A stretch of DNA of 64,000 nt, from the NCBI GenBank assembly GCA_900618795.1, contig UYJD01000013.1:397418-461417 (forward strand). Reading direction: 5' to 3'. This document shows, piece after piece, positions 44,234 to 54,208 of this stretch (the first letter of the stretch is position 1; every line of letters begins with the position of its first letter). The translations under genes and the position numbers were made by a program. The notes under the pieces are model-generated. The model saw nothing but the letters and a program-made list of their open reading frames with translations. It ran no database searches and was not told the DNA's origin. The stretch is from Cyanodermella asteris (taxonomy: Eukaryota > Ascomycota > Lecanoromycetes > Ostropales > Stictidaceae).

Positions 44234-45859
44234 ATGGTGCGCCAATACAGTGAGAAGCAGCTCATCAAGTGGAGTCTGGTCAAGACCGACCTACCACTGG
44301 TCCCTCACGTGCGCGCCCTGCACGTCTACGACTTTGACAACACAATCTTCAAGACCCCCATGCCCAACTGCCAACTCTGGACCGGACAATCGGCCGGCCA
44401 CCTCGCCGAGGAGAAGTACTTTGCCAACGGCGGCTGGTGGCACGACGTCAAGATCCTCGAGGCGACGGGCGAAGGGGTCCAGGCCGAGGAAGGTCGCGCC
44501 TGGGAGGGCTGCTGGAACGAGCACATCGTCAAGCTCGCTCGGATGAGCATCATGGATCCGGGCATCATGACTGTCCTGTTGACTGGGCGTAGGGAGCAAA
44601 GTCACGGAGAGCTGATAATGAAGATGCTGGCGGCGAAGAATTTGTATTTCAACATGGTTTGCTTGAAGCCCAAGCTGGGCCCGAAGAGTGAGAGGTTCGA
44701 CAGTACGATGAAGTTCAAGCAGGCGCTCTTGGCTGATTTGATCTACACGTACACGGATGCGACGGAGCTGAAGATTTACGAGGACAGGCCGGCTCATGTG
44801 CGAGGTTTCAGAGAGTGGGCGGAGAAGCTGAATGCAAGCATCATCCAGTATCCGGAGCACTCGAGACAGAAACAGATCAAAGCAGATGTCATTCAAGTTC
44901 CGGACGAGGTGGCTACTTTGGATCCACTGGTTGAGGTCAAAGAGGTGCAGCGCATGGTCAACAGCCACAACGTCGTCGCCGCCGAGCACGTAGCGACGAT
45001 GAAGCAGTTGACGATCCGCCGACAAGTTTTCTTCACCGGCTACCTACTCAAGCCTCGCGACTCACAGGCCCTGCTCGAACTCATCGACGTGGTTGGCCGT
45101 CCCGCAGCATGGGAAAAGGAGGGCGAATACAAGTTCTTCGCCAACAATGTCCTCATCCTCCCCCGACCTGCCACCGATAGCGTCCTGGAAAAGGTCGGCG
45201 GCATGAACCGCAAGCAAATGTGGCAAGTCAAGTCGATAGGTGCCTACGACAAAGACAAGCTCTACGCCGCGCGCGTCGTTCCCGTGCCAGAGAACTCCGA
45301 AGTTCACACCTGGACAGACCCTCCGAACATCGTACTCACCTGCAGAAAGGGTACTAAGACCACCGACGTCGAACGCATTCGAGCCGATGCTTGGAAGGCG
45401 CTTCCTACAGACAAGCAGATCATGTTCGAAACCACGGTGGGCGAAAAGGTGCAACTCTCAATCGAAGAAGAGGGCAAAGCCGGTCGCTGGGGCAAACGCA
45501 AACACGCAGACGATAACGACGCCCGCGACGGCAAGAACCACGACGACCGCCGCCAGAGCGGCAGAGGAGGCCGCGATTTTCGGGGTAAGGGCCGGGGTCG
45601 GGGAGGCGGAGCAGGGGACCGAAGTGATCGCAGAGACGGCGAACGATCCAGGCAGGCAGATAGGGGCCGTGGAGGTGGCATGCGGGGGCGGGGACGAGGC
45701 GGCTATCGGAGCCTGGATGATGTCGAGGCGTCGAGGTATGCGATGCGAGCTCAAGGTGGGAGATTTGACGGGCCGTATGATGATGGTGGGTTTGATCAGG
45801 CTGGCCCGCCAGCTTATGGTGCGGATCCCATGGATGTGGGTGGTGAACTGAAGTATTAG
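44234..45859 (+). CDS. HAD-type Swiss Army Knife RNA repair-like protein
   Basis: 541 residues from the ATG at 44234 (MVRQYSEKQLIKWSL). N-terminal HAD domain of the SAK RNA-repair family (Pfam HAD_SAK_1): motif I HVYDFDNTIFKTP with the nucleophile/acid Asp pair, motif II VLLTGRR, a conserved Lys region (KFKQ) and acidic motif IYEDR. The middle (about 255-430) resembles the family's C-terminal region of unknown fold. The end is an Arg/Gly-rich RGG-box tail (about 450-520), typical of RNA binding. Predicted phosphatase or RNA-end processing role is inference. An in-frame ATG at 44096 would add 46 residues rich in Arg, Leu and Ala without acidic residues until Asp-39, like a mitochondrial presequence. 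Intronless. Confidence 0.85.
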   Translation: MVRQYSEKQLIKWSLVKTDLPLVPHVRALHVYDFDNTIFKTPMPNCQLWTGQSAGHLAEEKYFANGGWWHDVKILEATGEGVQAEEGRAWEGCWNEHIVKLARMSIMDPGIMTVLLTGRREQSHGELIMKMLAAKNLYFNMVCLKPKLGPKSERFDSTMKFKQALLADLIYTYTDATELKIYEDRPAHVRGFREWAEKLNASIIQYPEHSRQKQIKADVIQVPDEVATLDPLVEVKEVQRMVNSHNVVAAEHVATMKQLTIRRQVFFTGYLLKPRDSQALLELIDVVGRPAAWEKEGEYKFFANNVLILPRPATDSVLEKVGGMNRKQMWQVKSIGAYDKDKLYAARVVPVPENSEVHTWTDPPNIVLTCRKGTKTTDVERIRADAWKALPTDKQIMFETTVGEKVQLSIEEEGKAGRWGKRKHADDNDARDGKNHDDRRQSGRGGRDFRGKGRGRGGGAGDRSDRRDGERSRQADRGRGGGMRGRGRGGYRSLDDVEASRYAMRAQGGRFDGPYDDGGFDQAGPPAYGADPMDVGGELKY

Positions 45860-46393
45860 GATGTATGATAGGCTTGAGCCACTGGCCGGAGACTTGCTGG
45901 CTTATGCATGCATTGTAAGAGTGGACGAACGGCGTCTGGAGTTCGATACCCGAGGGGTCTTTGGCCAAAGAATAGATCGAATGGATACCTTTGATCGCAT
46001 GGGCACAAGAACGCGGCTTCCCGACGTGTCGATGCTGGAACACACTCAATGCAAGGCAGCGACGATGGCACACGGCTAAAGAAGAGGGACAAGTCTGGCA
46101 GTATCCCAGCTTCCAGCTTTCTTCATCTGTACTCTGATCACCTCAGTCAGCCGCAGCCTACTGGTCAAACATAAATTTACCCGACAGCAAGTATCACCAA
46201 TTTAACACATCATAGGAACCGACAACTCTTCCAATCCTCTCTCTCTCCATCACGATCTACGACACGACTTCCAGCGATTTCGTCCTCCCCAGCTCGCCAG
46301 ACGCCTCTAACTTCCCGCAGTCGATCCTTTGTCGAGGGAATCCACTCGCTTCCACCGCCCGAAGTGCTCGTCTGACAACACTCTCGTAAACCC
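45860..46393. other. Intergenic, 534 bp
   Basis: No gene recognised; a long C/T-rich leader precedes the ATG at 46394. Confidence 0.5.
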
Positions 46394-47275
46394 ATGGCCT
46401 CTTCAAATCAAGATTCCGATGGCCCCACTCGGCGGGAGACGTACCGATATGTCTTCGTATCGTGGTTCGCGGTGGTTTCCGCGACACTCGCAATCGTGAC
46501 CGCCAACTTGTACGCATGCCGCCGAATCTGGAGGAAGCGGTGGCGGCACAGGCTCTAGCAGAGGATCCGACAACTAGTACTATCCGGCCTTTCGGAAGAG
46601 TTCATCCACTTTGTCAACAATCTTACGGATTATGCAGTCCTCACGCTCTGTCAGATCGTATCATGTCCAGCTTCCTGGATAAAGCGCTCGTATACCTTTC
46701 TCAGCAATCTGCTAGTCGGGACTCGGCGGTTATGCGCATGGTTTCGGTCCCTCGGGTTCGAGCAAGTTGTGATCGAGGTCGTCTTCTTCGGTTGGAAGGT
46801 GGCTTACCTCGCGATAGCTGCTTTCCCCGGGGAGCTTGCCCGGAATCTGCGATACGGTTCTTTCCTTGAGAGCCTTGCGCCGGACATTCCGGACGAGCTA
46901 GAAGGAAATGTGCCCGAGCCGGTCAGACGACCACTGAGACTGGAGCAGAGACGGATGCAAGTGGGGGGACATGCTGGGGGTGTTGTTGGAAGGGCTCGAA
47001 GGGTTGGCGGACAGAGGATGCCGGTTCGAAGTAACAACAGAGGGAACAGAGGGAACAGAGGGAGGCAGCCGGCTGGAGACAAAATCTCGGCTTATCTTTG
47101 TTCAGTCTGGGCCTGGGTGATCATTTTCTTGATCGTCACCTCTTACTTTACAATGGAGTACCGAATCTGGATACAGAAGCTCGCGACCTTGCACAATGCT
47201 GTCGCTTGGGTTCGACCTACGCTAGAAATGGCTGGGTTTGTCCATGCTGGAAATGAAAGCGATGAAACTGATTGA
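46394..47275 (+). CDS. Putative membrane protein interrupted by an in-frame amber codon
   Basis: Not a family I recognise. One frame runs 294 codons from ATG 46394 to TGA at 47273-47275 with a single stop, TAG at 46556-46558 followed by CAG. Before it: an N-terminal helix (FVSWFAVVSATLAIVTANLYA) and a basic cluster (CRRIWRKRWRHRL). After it, the same frame continues with protein-like sequence: FIHFVNNLTDYAVLTLC, GFEQVVIEVVFFGWKVAYLA, a basic Arg/Asn/Gly linker, and a C-terminal helix WAWVIIFLIVTSYFT. A 63- or 66-nt intron from GTGACC at 46496 to TAG/CAG at 46558/46561 would remove the stop in frame but lacks a good branch site. Options are a weak intron, readthrough, mutation, or sequencing error. 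Confidence 0.5.
47036..47062. repeat. Tandem 9-bp repeat, 3 copies (AACAGAGGG)
   Basis: Three perfect copies within the coding frame of the 46.4-47.3 kb gene, giving an Asn-Arg-Gly repeat linker. Confidence 0.85.
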
Positions 47276-47332
47276 AGCACGCACTGGGGACAGTCTTCCA
47301 AGAATCTCAGCGCTTTAATTCTTCAATTATGT

Positions 47333-48715
47333 TTATGCTGCCTTCAGCTGTGCCAACCTCTCTTCTAGCACGGCAATCTCCTTTTCCCTTTCCGCTTTTT
47401 GTAGATCCGCAAAGTTGCTGCCGGAGAATTCCAAAGGCCTCGGCCTCAAGAACTCTTCCCGCAGTTCTGGTGTAATCGCCTGCTTCCTCGTCTTGAACGC
47501 ATTCACATAAGCCTGCAATTCCCGCGTGCAGATCTTCTTGATCTCGCCCGTCTCCATCTCGCCGGCCTCGTACGCATCGTGAATTCGTTTGAGCTCCGCG
47601 TCGTCTTCGAGGAAGAAAGTCAGATACTGGTAAGGGATGTCAACCTCCGTTCGCCCACCGAGTTCCTTGTGCATTTCTCTCGTCTCCTGTCCGCCAGAGA
47701 AGCTGCCGCCGATCTTCTTCTGGATCTGCTTGTCTGTGTCGCTGAGCCAGACTCCCGAGTCGGCGTCACTGGCGGACATCTTGGTCTCCTTGCCCTTTAA
47801 TGACGGCAGGAAGATTGTGTGGATGAGGGCCGGTTTCTCGAGCTTCAGTTGTCTGGCGTTGTCACGGCATTGTCTGAAGTATGGGTCCTGGTCGATGCCA
47901 CAGGGGATCAAGCAAGGAATCTTGGCAACCTTCTTCTTGTCGTTGCCAAAGATGAACGGGAAGGATGTGGCGAATGAGGTCGCGGACTGCATGGCGGGGA
48001 AATGGAACTCTGCGATGTTGTTGCTGTCTCCGAACCCGAATGTGCCCTTGATCTGGTTGATCGTGGTTCGCTTGGCCATTTGTCGCACGTTGTAGTTGTA
48101 TGCTGCCGCGTGCCCGCCATCCACGAAGTCTGTATCGATGAAAATGAAAGTCTTCTTGACGTCGAACCCTACTGCCAGAATATCATCCACGGTCTTGATG
48201 GCAAACTTGTGAACATCCTCCAGCGTAAGCTTCGGCGTGTGAAAGTACTTCTCGTCATCCGTCAACATGATGACCAAAGGTACCGAAAAGACGTCCTGCA
48301 ACCACTTGGTAAAGTCGAAAGGAATGGTGTGCCCAACGTGCATGCTATCCGAGCTCGGCCCTCGCCCCGTATAGAGGAAGAACGGAATGCCTTTTTCGTA
48401 CTTGTCGAGGATGATGTCCAGATCTCGGTGACTGATGACCATGCCTCGTCTCATCATTCTGTGGGGCTTGTGACCGGTGACTTTCTCGAATCTGTCCAGC
48501 ATTGCTTGGTCGATTTTCTTGGCACCAAAGTTCTTGACGAGCTTGTCATAGTCGATTGCTACGGCTTTGCCGGTTTCGTCCACGCCTCCGGATACATCGA
48601 AGGGCGTGATGATCTGTTCCTTCTGCACGAGCTTGGGGTTTTCGGCGGCGAGAGTCTGCTGGGTCAGTGCTGGTGGCTGTCCTGGCTCATCGGGAACCTT
48701 GCTTGCTTCCGCCAT
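47333..48715 (-). CDS. WRS1: Cytosolic tryptophanyl-tRNA synthetase
   Basis: Intronless, 460 residues from the ATG at 48715 (MAEASKVPDEPG); an upstream in-frame ATG at 48742 adds nine residues. Class I synthetase charging tRNA-Trp. Seen: eukaryotic N-terminal TPFDVSGGVDE and YDKLVKNFGAKKID, the HIGH-equivalent GPSSDSMHVGHTIPF, FIFIDTDFV, GIDQDPYFRQCRDNA, and the KMSKS-equivalent KMSASDADSGVWL. The C-terminal anticodon-binding helices end in a Glu/Lys-rich tail. Strong match to the eukaryotic/archaeal type, not the mitochondrial type. Confidence 0.97.
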   Translation of the reverse strand: MAEASKVPDEPGQPPALTQQTLAAENPKLVQKEQIITPFDVSGGVDETGKAVAIDYDKLVKNFGAKKIDQAMLDRFEKVTGHKPHRMMRRGMVISHRDLDIILDKYEKGIPFFLYTGRGPSSDSMHVGHTIPFDFTKWLQDVFSVPLVIMLTDDEKYFHTPKLTLEDVHKFAIKTVDDILAVGFDVKKTFIFIDTDFVDGGHAAAYNYNVRQMAKRTTINQIKGTFGFGDSNNIAEFHFPAMQSATSFATSFPFIFGNDKKKVAKIPCLIPCGIDQDPYFRQCRDNARQLKLEKPALIHTIFLPSLKGKETKMSASDADSGVWLSDTDKQIQKKIGGSFSGGQETREMHKELGGRTEVDIPYQYLTFFLEDDAELKRIHDAYEAGEMETGEIKKICTRELQAYVNAFKTRKQAITPELREEFLRPRPLEFSGSNFADLQKAEREKEIAVLEERLAQLKAA

Positions 48716-49231
48716 GGTGATTCCACAGTAAGTGAGCCTCAAGTATCACGTGTCGAAAATTGGTGGACGATGTAGAAAATAATTTGGTTGAGAAGAAACT
48801 CAGCGAACGATCGACGTCACAATGGGCGAATCTTGCGGTGCCAATATCTAGCCGCAATCTGGGTTGTTCGGCGATCGAAAGTCACACGCGATTTCCTCAC
48901 AGTCATAGAACTGAAACAACTCTTGAATGCCCTTCTGTGTACAAGCGGGGCGGAACCGGAGCTGAAACCGCTAAAACGCAGCGGGAAGTGCCGCGGAATA
49001 GAGGCAGCTCGGCCTCGAAGATTCGCCGAGCCGTCGAGCTTTGTCCGCACGCCGTCGCCTGCAATTCCCATCATCATGCGCGAGTCGCCTGCAGCTCCTT
49101 ACCCTCTCTCCACCCTGTAATCTGGAGCTGCAGCATTTCGATCCCCGCCTCGTTCATAAGCAGTCTTCTCCTCGTCTTATCCACTCTTATCTCGGTCATC
49201 ACCTGTGCCTGTACCGCCTAGCGATGTGACA
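48716..49231. other. Divergent promoter region, 516 bp
   Basis: Between TrpRS (leftward) and the PRELI protein (rightward). The right half is a long C/T-rich leader. No gene seen. Confidence 0.5.
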
Positions 49232-49966
49232 ATGGTCAAGTTTTTTGAGAACGCCTACACCTACGACTACTCCCTCCCTACCGTCTCGCTCGCCTACTTT
49301 ATCCGATACCCAAACCCTTTCGCTACGCATGTCGTCTCGACCGACGTGCTCGAACGTCATGTCGACGCTTCGACCGGCCGCCTACACACAACACGAATCA
49401 TACGCAAGCAGTCCCGTTTGCCACCTGCCGTCATGAATCTGCTGCCCAAGAACATTCTCGGCAATGGCCCCCGTGGTGCCAACGGAGAGGCTCAGAACTT
49501 GCTCCTCGAGAAGAGCATTGTCGATTTGCACGAAGGCTGGATGGAGACAGAGACACAAAACCTGCAGTATAGGGGTATATTGAGTGTTGTCGAGAAGCAG
49601 CGGTACGAAAGGCCGCAAGAGTTGATGACGCAAGGGCCAACGCCACTGGACGCCTGGAAAGATTCGTACACTGAGGTCAAGACGAACGTGACGTTCAAGA
49701 GCAGGTTCGGCTTTGGCAGAAAAGATGAGGCAGCGTCGGCTGGCGCGGAAGAGAAGCGAAGCTTTCTTGGAAGCTGGTCAACATCCGCGTTACAGAGGAC
49801 CATCGAGTCTACGAGTCTCAACAGAACCATGAAAGGTCTGTCGAAGAGCCGGGAGGGTATGAAGATCGTCATGGAACGGATTAGGGAAGGTGGTGTGGTT
49901 GGTGCCTTGGAGCAGATGAGGAGAGATCGTGACTTGGCTTTGGCTGCACAAGCGATCTCCTCCTAG
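49232..49966 (+). CDS. PRELI/MSF1 domain protein (Ups-type lipid transfer)
   Basis: Intronless, 244 residues. PRELI/MSF1 domain over about 1-180: start MVKFFENAYTYDYSLPTVSLAYFIRYPNPFATHVVSTDVL, HVDASTGRLHTTRIIRKQSRLP, and the LEKSIVDLHEGWMETETQN block with the family's characteristic NxxY/xL sequence after it. Family members (Ups1, Ups2, Ups3) work with Mdm35 in the mitochondrial intermembrane space to carry phosphatidic acid or phosphatidylserine. Which paralogue this is cannot be told here. The tail is Lys/Arg/Glu-rich and helical. Confidence 0.9.
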   Translation: MVKFFENAYTYDYSLPTVSLAYFIRYPNPFATHVVSTDVLERHVDASTGRLHTTRIIRKQSRLPPAVMNLLPKNILGNGPRGANGEAQNLLLEKSIVDLHEGWMETETQNLQYRGILSVVEKQRYERPQELMTQGPTPLDAWKDSYTEVKTNVTFKSRFGFGRKDEAASAGAEEKRSFLGSWSTSALQRTIESTSLNRTMKGLSKSREGMKIVMERIREGGVVGALEQMRRDRDLALAAQAISS

Positions 49967-51111
49967 GCCAGACGCAGGTAGCAGGCTCAGAATCCGCCCC
50001 AGTTGTCTGATGTCTTTCTTTTGTTTGGGAATGTGTATTTTGATACGGCGACGTGTACCATGTACGATTGAGAGGACTATCATTGTCAAAAGCGCTGGCG
50101 TTGGGGTGCATCTCGGCTCTCTATTTATCTATGAGCCTCGGCTTTGCGCCGTGTATATCAGATCAATTGAAATGAAATTCAAGGATGTCCAGTTTTTCTG
50201 TCATTGGTATGCTTACGCAAACACCCGAACTACTTGACCGTGAGGAGTAATTTCTTGCTGTGGTCAATTTGTCAGCGAAATGCTAGTAGTCTTATCTCGT
50301 ACTCGAGATCGGAATGCGTCTTTCTCATCCGTTCGAATTTATCCTGTTCATCGCGACAGCCAGCAATTAGAGCCGAGTATGTCCCGTGTGCGGCGAAGCT
50401 TAACTGAGCCGCACTGGGTCTTGGTGGGCTGAGTGTCAACAGCTGGAAACCGATACTTCCAGCGGGCCAAAACGTACACCTTCCGGCACGAAATTCCAAC
50501 GGCTGTCGTATCTCGTCCAGCGGTCTTTGCGCCGGGTCTGCCAGAGCCAAGATCGGCGTGGGGTCTTCACACGTAGCGATGAACCGATCCGGTGGACTGA
50601 TGTTGGCTCGCTTTTGAAGCCAACCTCGGTCGCCGCAGCGATATCAGGGGTAGTTAGACAACTGTCGCAATACTTGTGTCAGACGTCACAAACTGCGACC
50701 GCCGGCGCATGAGACGGAGTGAAACAGTCGAGTGCCAGGTCCAAGATGCCATGCAATGTCGATTCTGTTGGTCATGCGCACAGAAAATGGTGGGTGTCAG
50801 CCTTGTAAGGAGCACATGGCGCGAGCTGTCTGCTTGTTGGACTTCCGGAGACGATCACACTTTATTTCACGCCTTCTTGGCTCCCCACCAGTAGGCATCC
50901 AGAATCCGAACATCCACCGTCCCACGGCTCGTCAGTTGACGTTCCTTGCCTCGTAAGCTGCGCCCGGCTTCGTCGTCATCTGCTGCAGCTGGGCATGGTG
51001 TATTCATACACTCTATCCTTCATCTAACCTTCGTCCATCCTTTCCTGCACCGGCGCCGTCCACCATTCCAGGCCAGCTTTTATTTGGCCCAGGCTTCCGA
51101 GGTTCGACATC
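49967..51111. other. Intergenic, 1.1 kb
   Basis: Between the PRELI gene and OSH3. No supported gene; the last 150 bp are a C/T-rich leader before the OSH3 ATG. Confidence 0.5.
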
Positions 51112-54082
51112 ATGGCCGGAATGGAGCAGCTCCAGGTGCACGCAAGGGTACGTTTACTCTTAAGCTGTCGCTACAGGTCGTACTGACAAGTGGCTACAGT
51201 CTTACATTTTACGATGGGTTAATGTCAAGGATGACCACGTTATTAGCTGGAGCATCCAGCCACAAAAGAAGGGCGTCAACTTTGGTCTGTACAAACATCC
51301 CGGCTCCGGCATAGCCCCGACCCCCAAGGTCCACTCTACTACATTCGAAGCTGGAGGCTCCCCGGAGAACGAGAATCCTCCAGATCTCGACGCCAAGGAT
51401 CCCCACCGTTCACAAGCTCGGGAGAAGTTGAAGGGACTGGGATACAAGCAGATCCGATGGCATGGCTTCTGCGAACCCGGCCAGGTCGTGACTGGCACGC
51501 ACCAAGTCTCTTCAGGAGAAGGAGGAATGTACGCGTTGGTCCTGGACAACACGTTTGCGAAATCATATTCGAAAACGATAAATCTCGCCTTGCTCACTTT
51601 CCCATCCAACGTTGGTGTTGGTGCCGTACCGCTGATGAGCCACCTTAATGTCTTCGACGCAAAGTTTGGCAAGCCCAGTGCGAACAGGAGGGCGTCAGGC
51701 GTACCTAATCCGTCCGTTGATTTGCGCCCTGCTCCAAACGGTTCAAGCAATGGCAAAGAGGTTGCGGAGCAATCAAATGTCTTCTCTGGAATCCTCCAAA
51801 AGCGACGACGGAAGAGGGGACAGGGTTATGCTCGTCGATTTTTCTCGCTCGATCAAGAATCATCTACTCTCGCGTATTATCACGACAGACACAGTACGAC
51901 CATCCGTGGTATCATTCCGTTGGCGCTTGCAGCGATTGGCGCGAACGAAAAGACTCGCGAGATTGTTGTCGACTCAGGCGCAGAGCTCTGGCATTTGAAG
52001 GCAGGGTCCGCGAAGGATTTCACAGCGTGGTACGACGCCTTGGAAAGAGCCTCAACCCGGAGCCATGATAAGTCGCCTACACCCAGAAAGCCGGCGCCGT
52101 TGGGCCGGATCTTGTCCAACCTGCAATCACATTTTGATGAGAGCCTCGACGTGGTCCGCGCTGAGGAAATTTCCAAACGGATTGAGAAGGCACGAAACAT
52201 TGCGCGTCAAGTCGCCAAGGACACGGATCCGAAATACTTTGCAATGAACGACTCACCGTCTATATCGAGAAGTGGGAGTGACCTTGCCAAGTGGGAGGCC
52301 GGCTCAGAAGCCAGCACTGAAATTGGCCAGAATGCCGACGGCTCTTCTGCCCAAGATCGCAAGGCTTCATGGTGGAGGAAGGATAAGGGAAAGACTCCAC
52401 CACCTACAAAGAGAAGCACTTCAGCTCAGTCAGAGGTCCCTTCGGTCAGGTCTCTTAGTGTTTCACAGGAGGATCTGCGAAAATCGCCAAAATCCGCAGT
52501 CAAGTCCACGGAATTAGAGAGTGTTCACGAGCAATGCCTACTCCTCATGCGCAGTCTCGACTCTATATTCTCGGATATGCACGCACTCGTTGCAGAAAGC
52601 AAGACGCGCCGACTTCAGCCCAGAGCATTGCACGAATCTGGATCACGTCTCAGCATGGAATCGACTTTCTCTCAAGAGTTCTTCGATGCCGAGGCTGGCG
52701 ATATTCCACTTTTAACTATACACGACGACGATCAGGACAGGCCCGCATCCGCAGGGCACGAGACACTCGGCACAATCAATAAGGATGGTGAAGATTCTTC
52801 CAGCGAAATCGACGACGATGAAGGCTTGGACACTTCGATGCTATCAGGCGATCAAGCTCAGGCGATTTTCCCGGCAAAGCCCAAGAATTTACAGCATATG
52901 GCAAACTTTGCCGCCATCGTTCGCAGGACAAGCTTTCCTGCTCCTAAGGTCATGCCGCCTAGCTTGATTGGTTTTCTGCGCAAAAATGTTGGCAAGGATC
53001 TGTCGACAATTTCGATGCCTGTTTCTGCAAACGAACCATTGTCGCTCACGCAGAAAGCCGCGGAGGTCATGGAATACAGTGAGATCCTGGACAGTGCGTC
53101 CGATCCAGGTCTTGGGAAACCAGAGAGACTCCTCCTAGTCACCGCATTCGCCATTTCAGGCTTATCAGCAATGCGTGTCAAGGAAAGATCTATTAGAAAG
53201 CCCTTCAATCCCATGCTTGGCGAGACTTTCGAACTTGTCAGAGAGGACAAGGGGTTCCGTTTTGTGGCGGAGAAAGTGTGCCACCGGCCAGTGATTCTTG
53301 CCTGTCAAGCCGATTCCGAAAAGTGGTCTTTGGCGCAGTCTCCCGCGCCCACTCAGAAGTTCTGGGGTAAATCTGCCGAGTTGATCACGGATGGTAGAGT
53401 TCGACTGACCATGCACACGACCGGCGAACAGTTTACCTGGCAACCTCCAACGTGCTTCTTGCGGAACCTGATCGCAGGTGAGAAGTACATCGAGCCGTCC
53501 GGTACCATGACCGTGAGGAATGAGACCACCGGGCAACACGCTGTCGTTACCTTCAAAGTCAAGGGCATGTTCTCGGGCCGGAGCGAAGAATGTGATGCTC
53601 AAGTGTACGACAATTTTGGCGACGAGCTGCCAAATGGCCTCACCGGCAAATGGACACACTCGCTGTCATTGACCGAGAACGGGACTCCCAAAGCAAGACC
53701 AATTTGGACAGCTGGAGAACTTTCTACCGATGCCACCAAGGGATACGGCTTTACCGCCTTTGCAGCGTCTCTGAACGAGATGTCTGCCAGAGACAAGCCG
53801 CATCTTCCGCCGACGGACAGTCGCCTACGCCCAGATCAGCGTGCCCTAGAAGAGAACGATGTTGATGCCGCCGAGGACCTCAAAGCCAAGCTTGAAGAGG
53901 CCCAAAGAACCCGACGCAAGGAATACGAATCTGCCGGTAAAGAATGGCAGCCCTTGTGGTTTCAAAAGGTTGCAAGCGTCGATGGGGAAGACATCTGGGG
54001 CATCAGGCGCGGAAAAGACAACTATTGGGAGCACCGAGCGAAGAACGATTGGAAAAGTGTCGTTCCAGTGCTCGAGCTCTGA
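51112..54082 (+). CDS. OSH3: Oxysterol-binding protein homologue Osh3
   Basis: Two exons, 51112-51147 and 51200-54082; 52-nt intron (GTACGT, TACTGAC branch, CTACAG) after the first 12 codons. 972 residues. Lipid-transfer protein at ER-plasma membrane contacts. Domains: N-terminal GOLD-like domain (about 12-165), PH domain (about 205-300; SGILQKRRRKRGQGYARRFF), disordered region with a FFAT-like EFFDAEA at about 505-511 for binding ER VAP/Scs2, and the ORD lipid-binding domain (about 590-960) with IRKPFNPMLGETFEL. The ORP signature EQVSHHP reads EKVCHRP. The GOLD+PH+FFAT+ORD order identifies Osh3 rather than Osh1/2. The first exon is short but supplies a clean start. Confidence 0.95.
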
Positions 54083-54208
54083 ACGCTGAGCCGAAGTTCC
54101 TTTGAATCTGGCGATCCGTGACTGTTGGAGTCTGTAGCCAGGGCCAATGTATTGTAGTATAAAACAAAAGTGGGCGTTTTACAGTGTAACGTTCAAAGAG
54201 TCTGGAGT

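Noticed and set aside
45930-45960. Possible tRNA B-box (GTTCGATAC)
   Set aside because: Flanks do not form a T-arm, and no A-box or acceptor stem is found.
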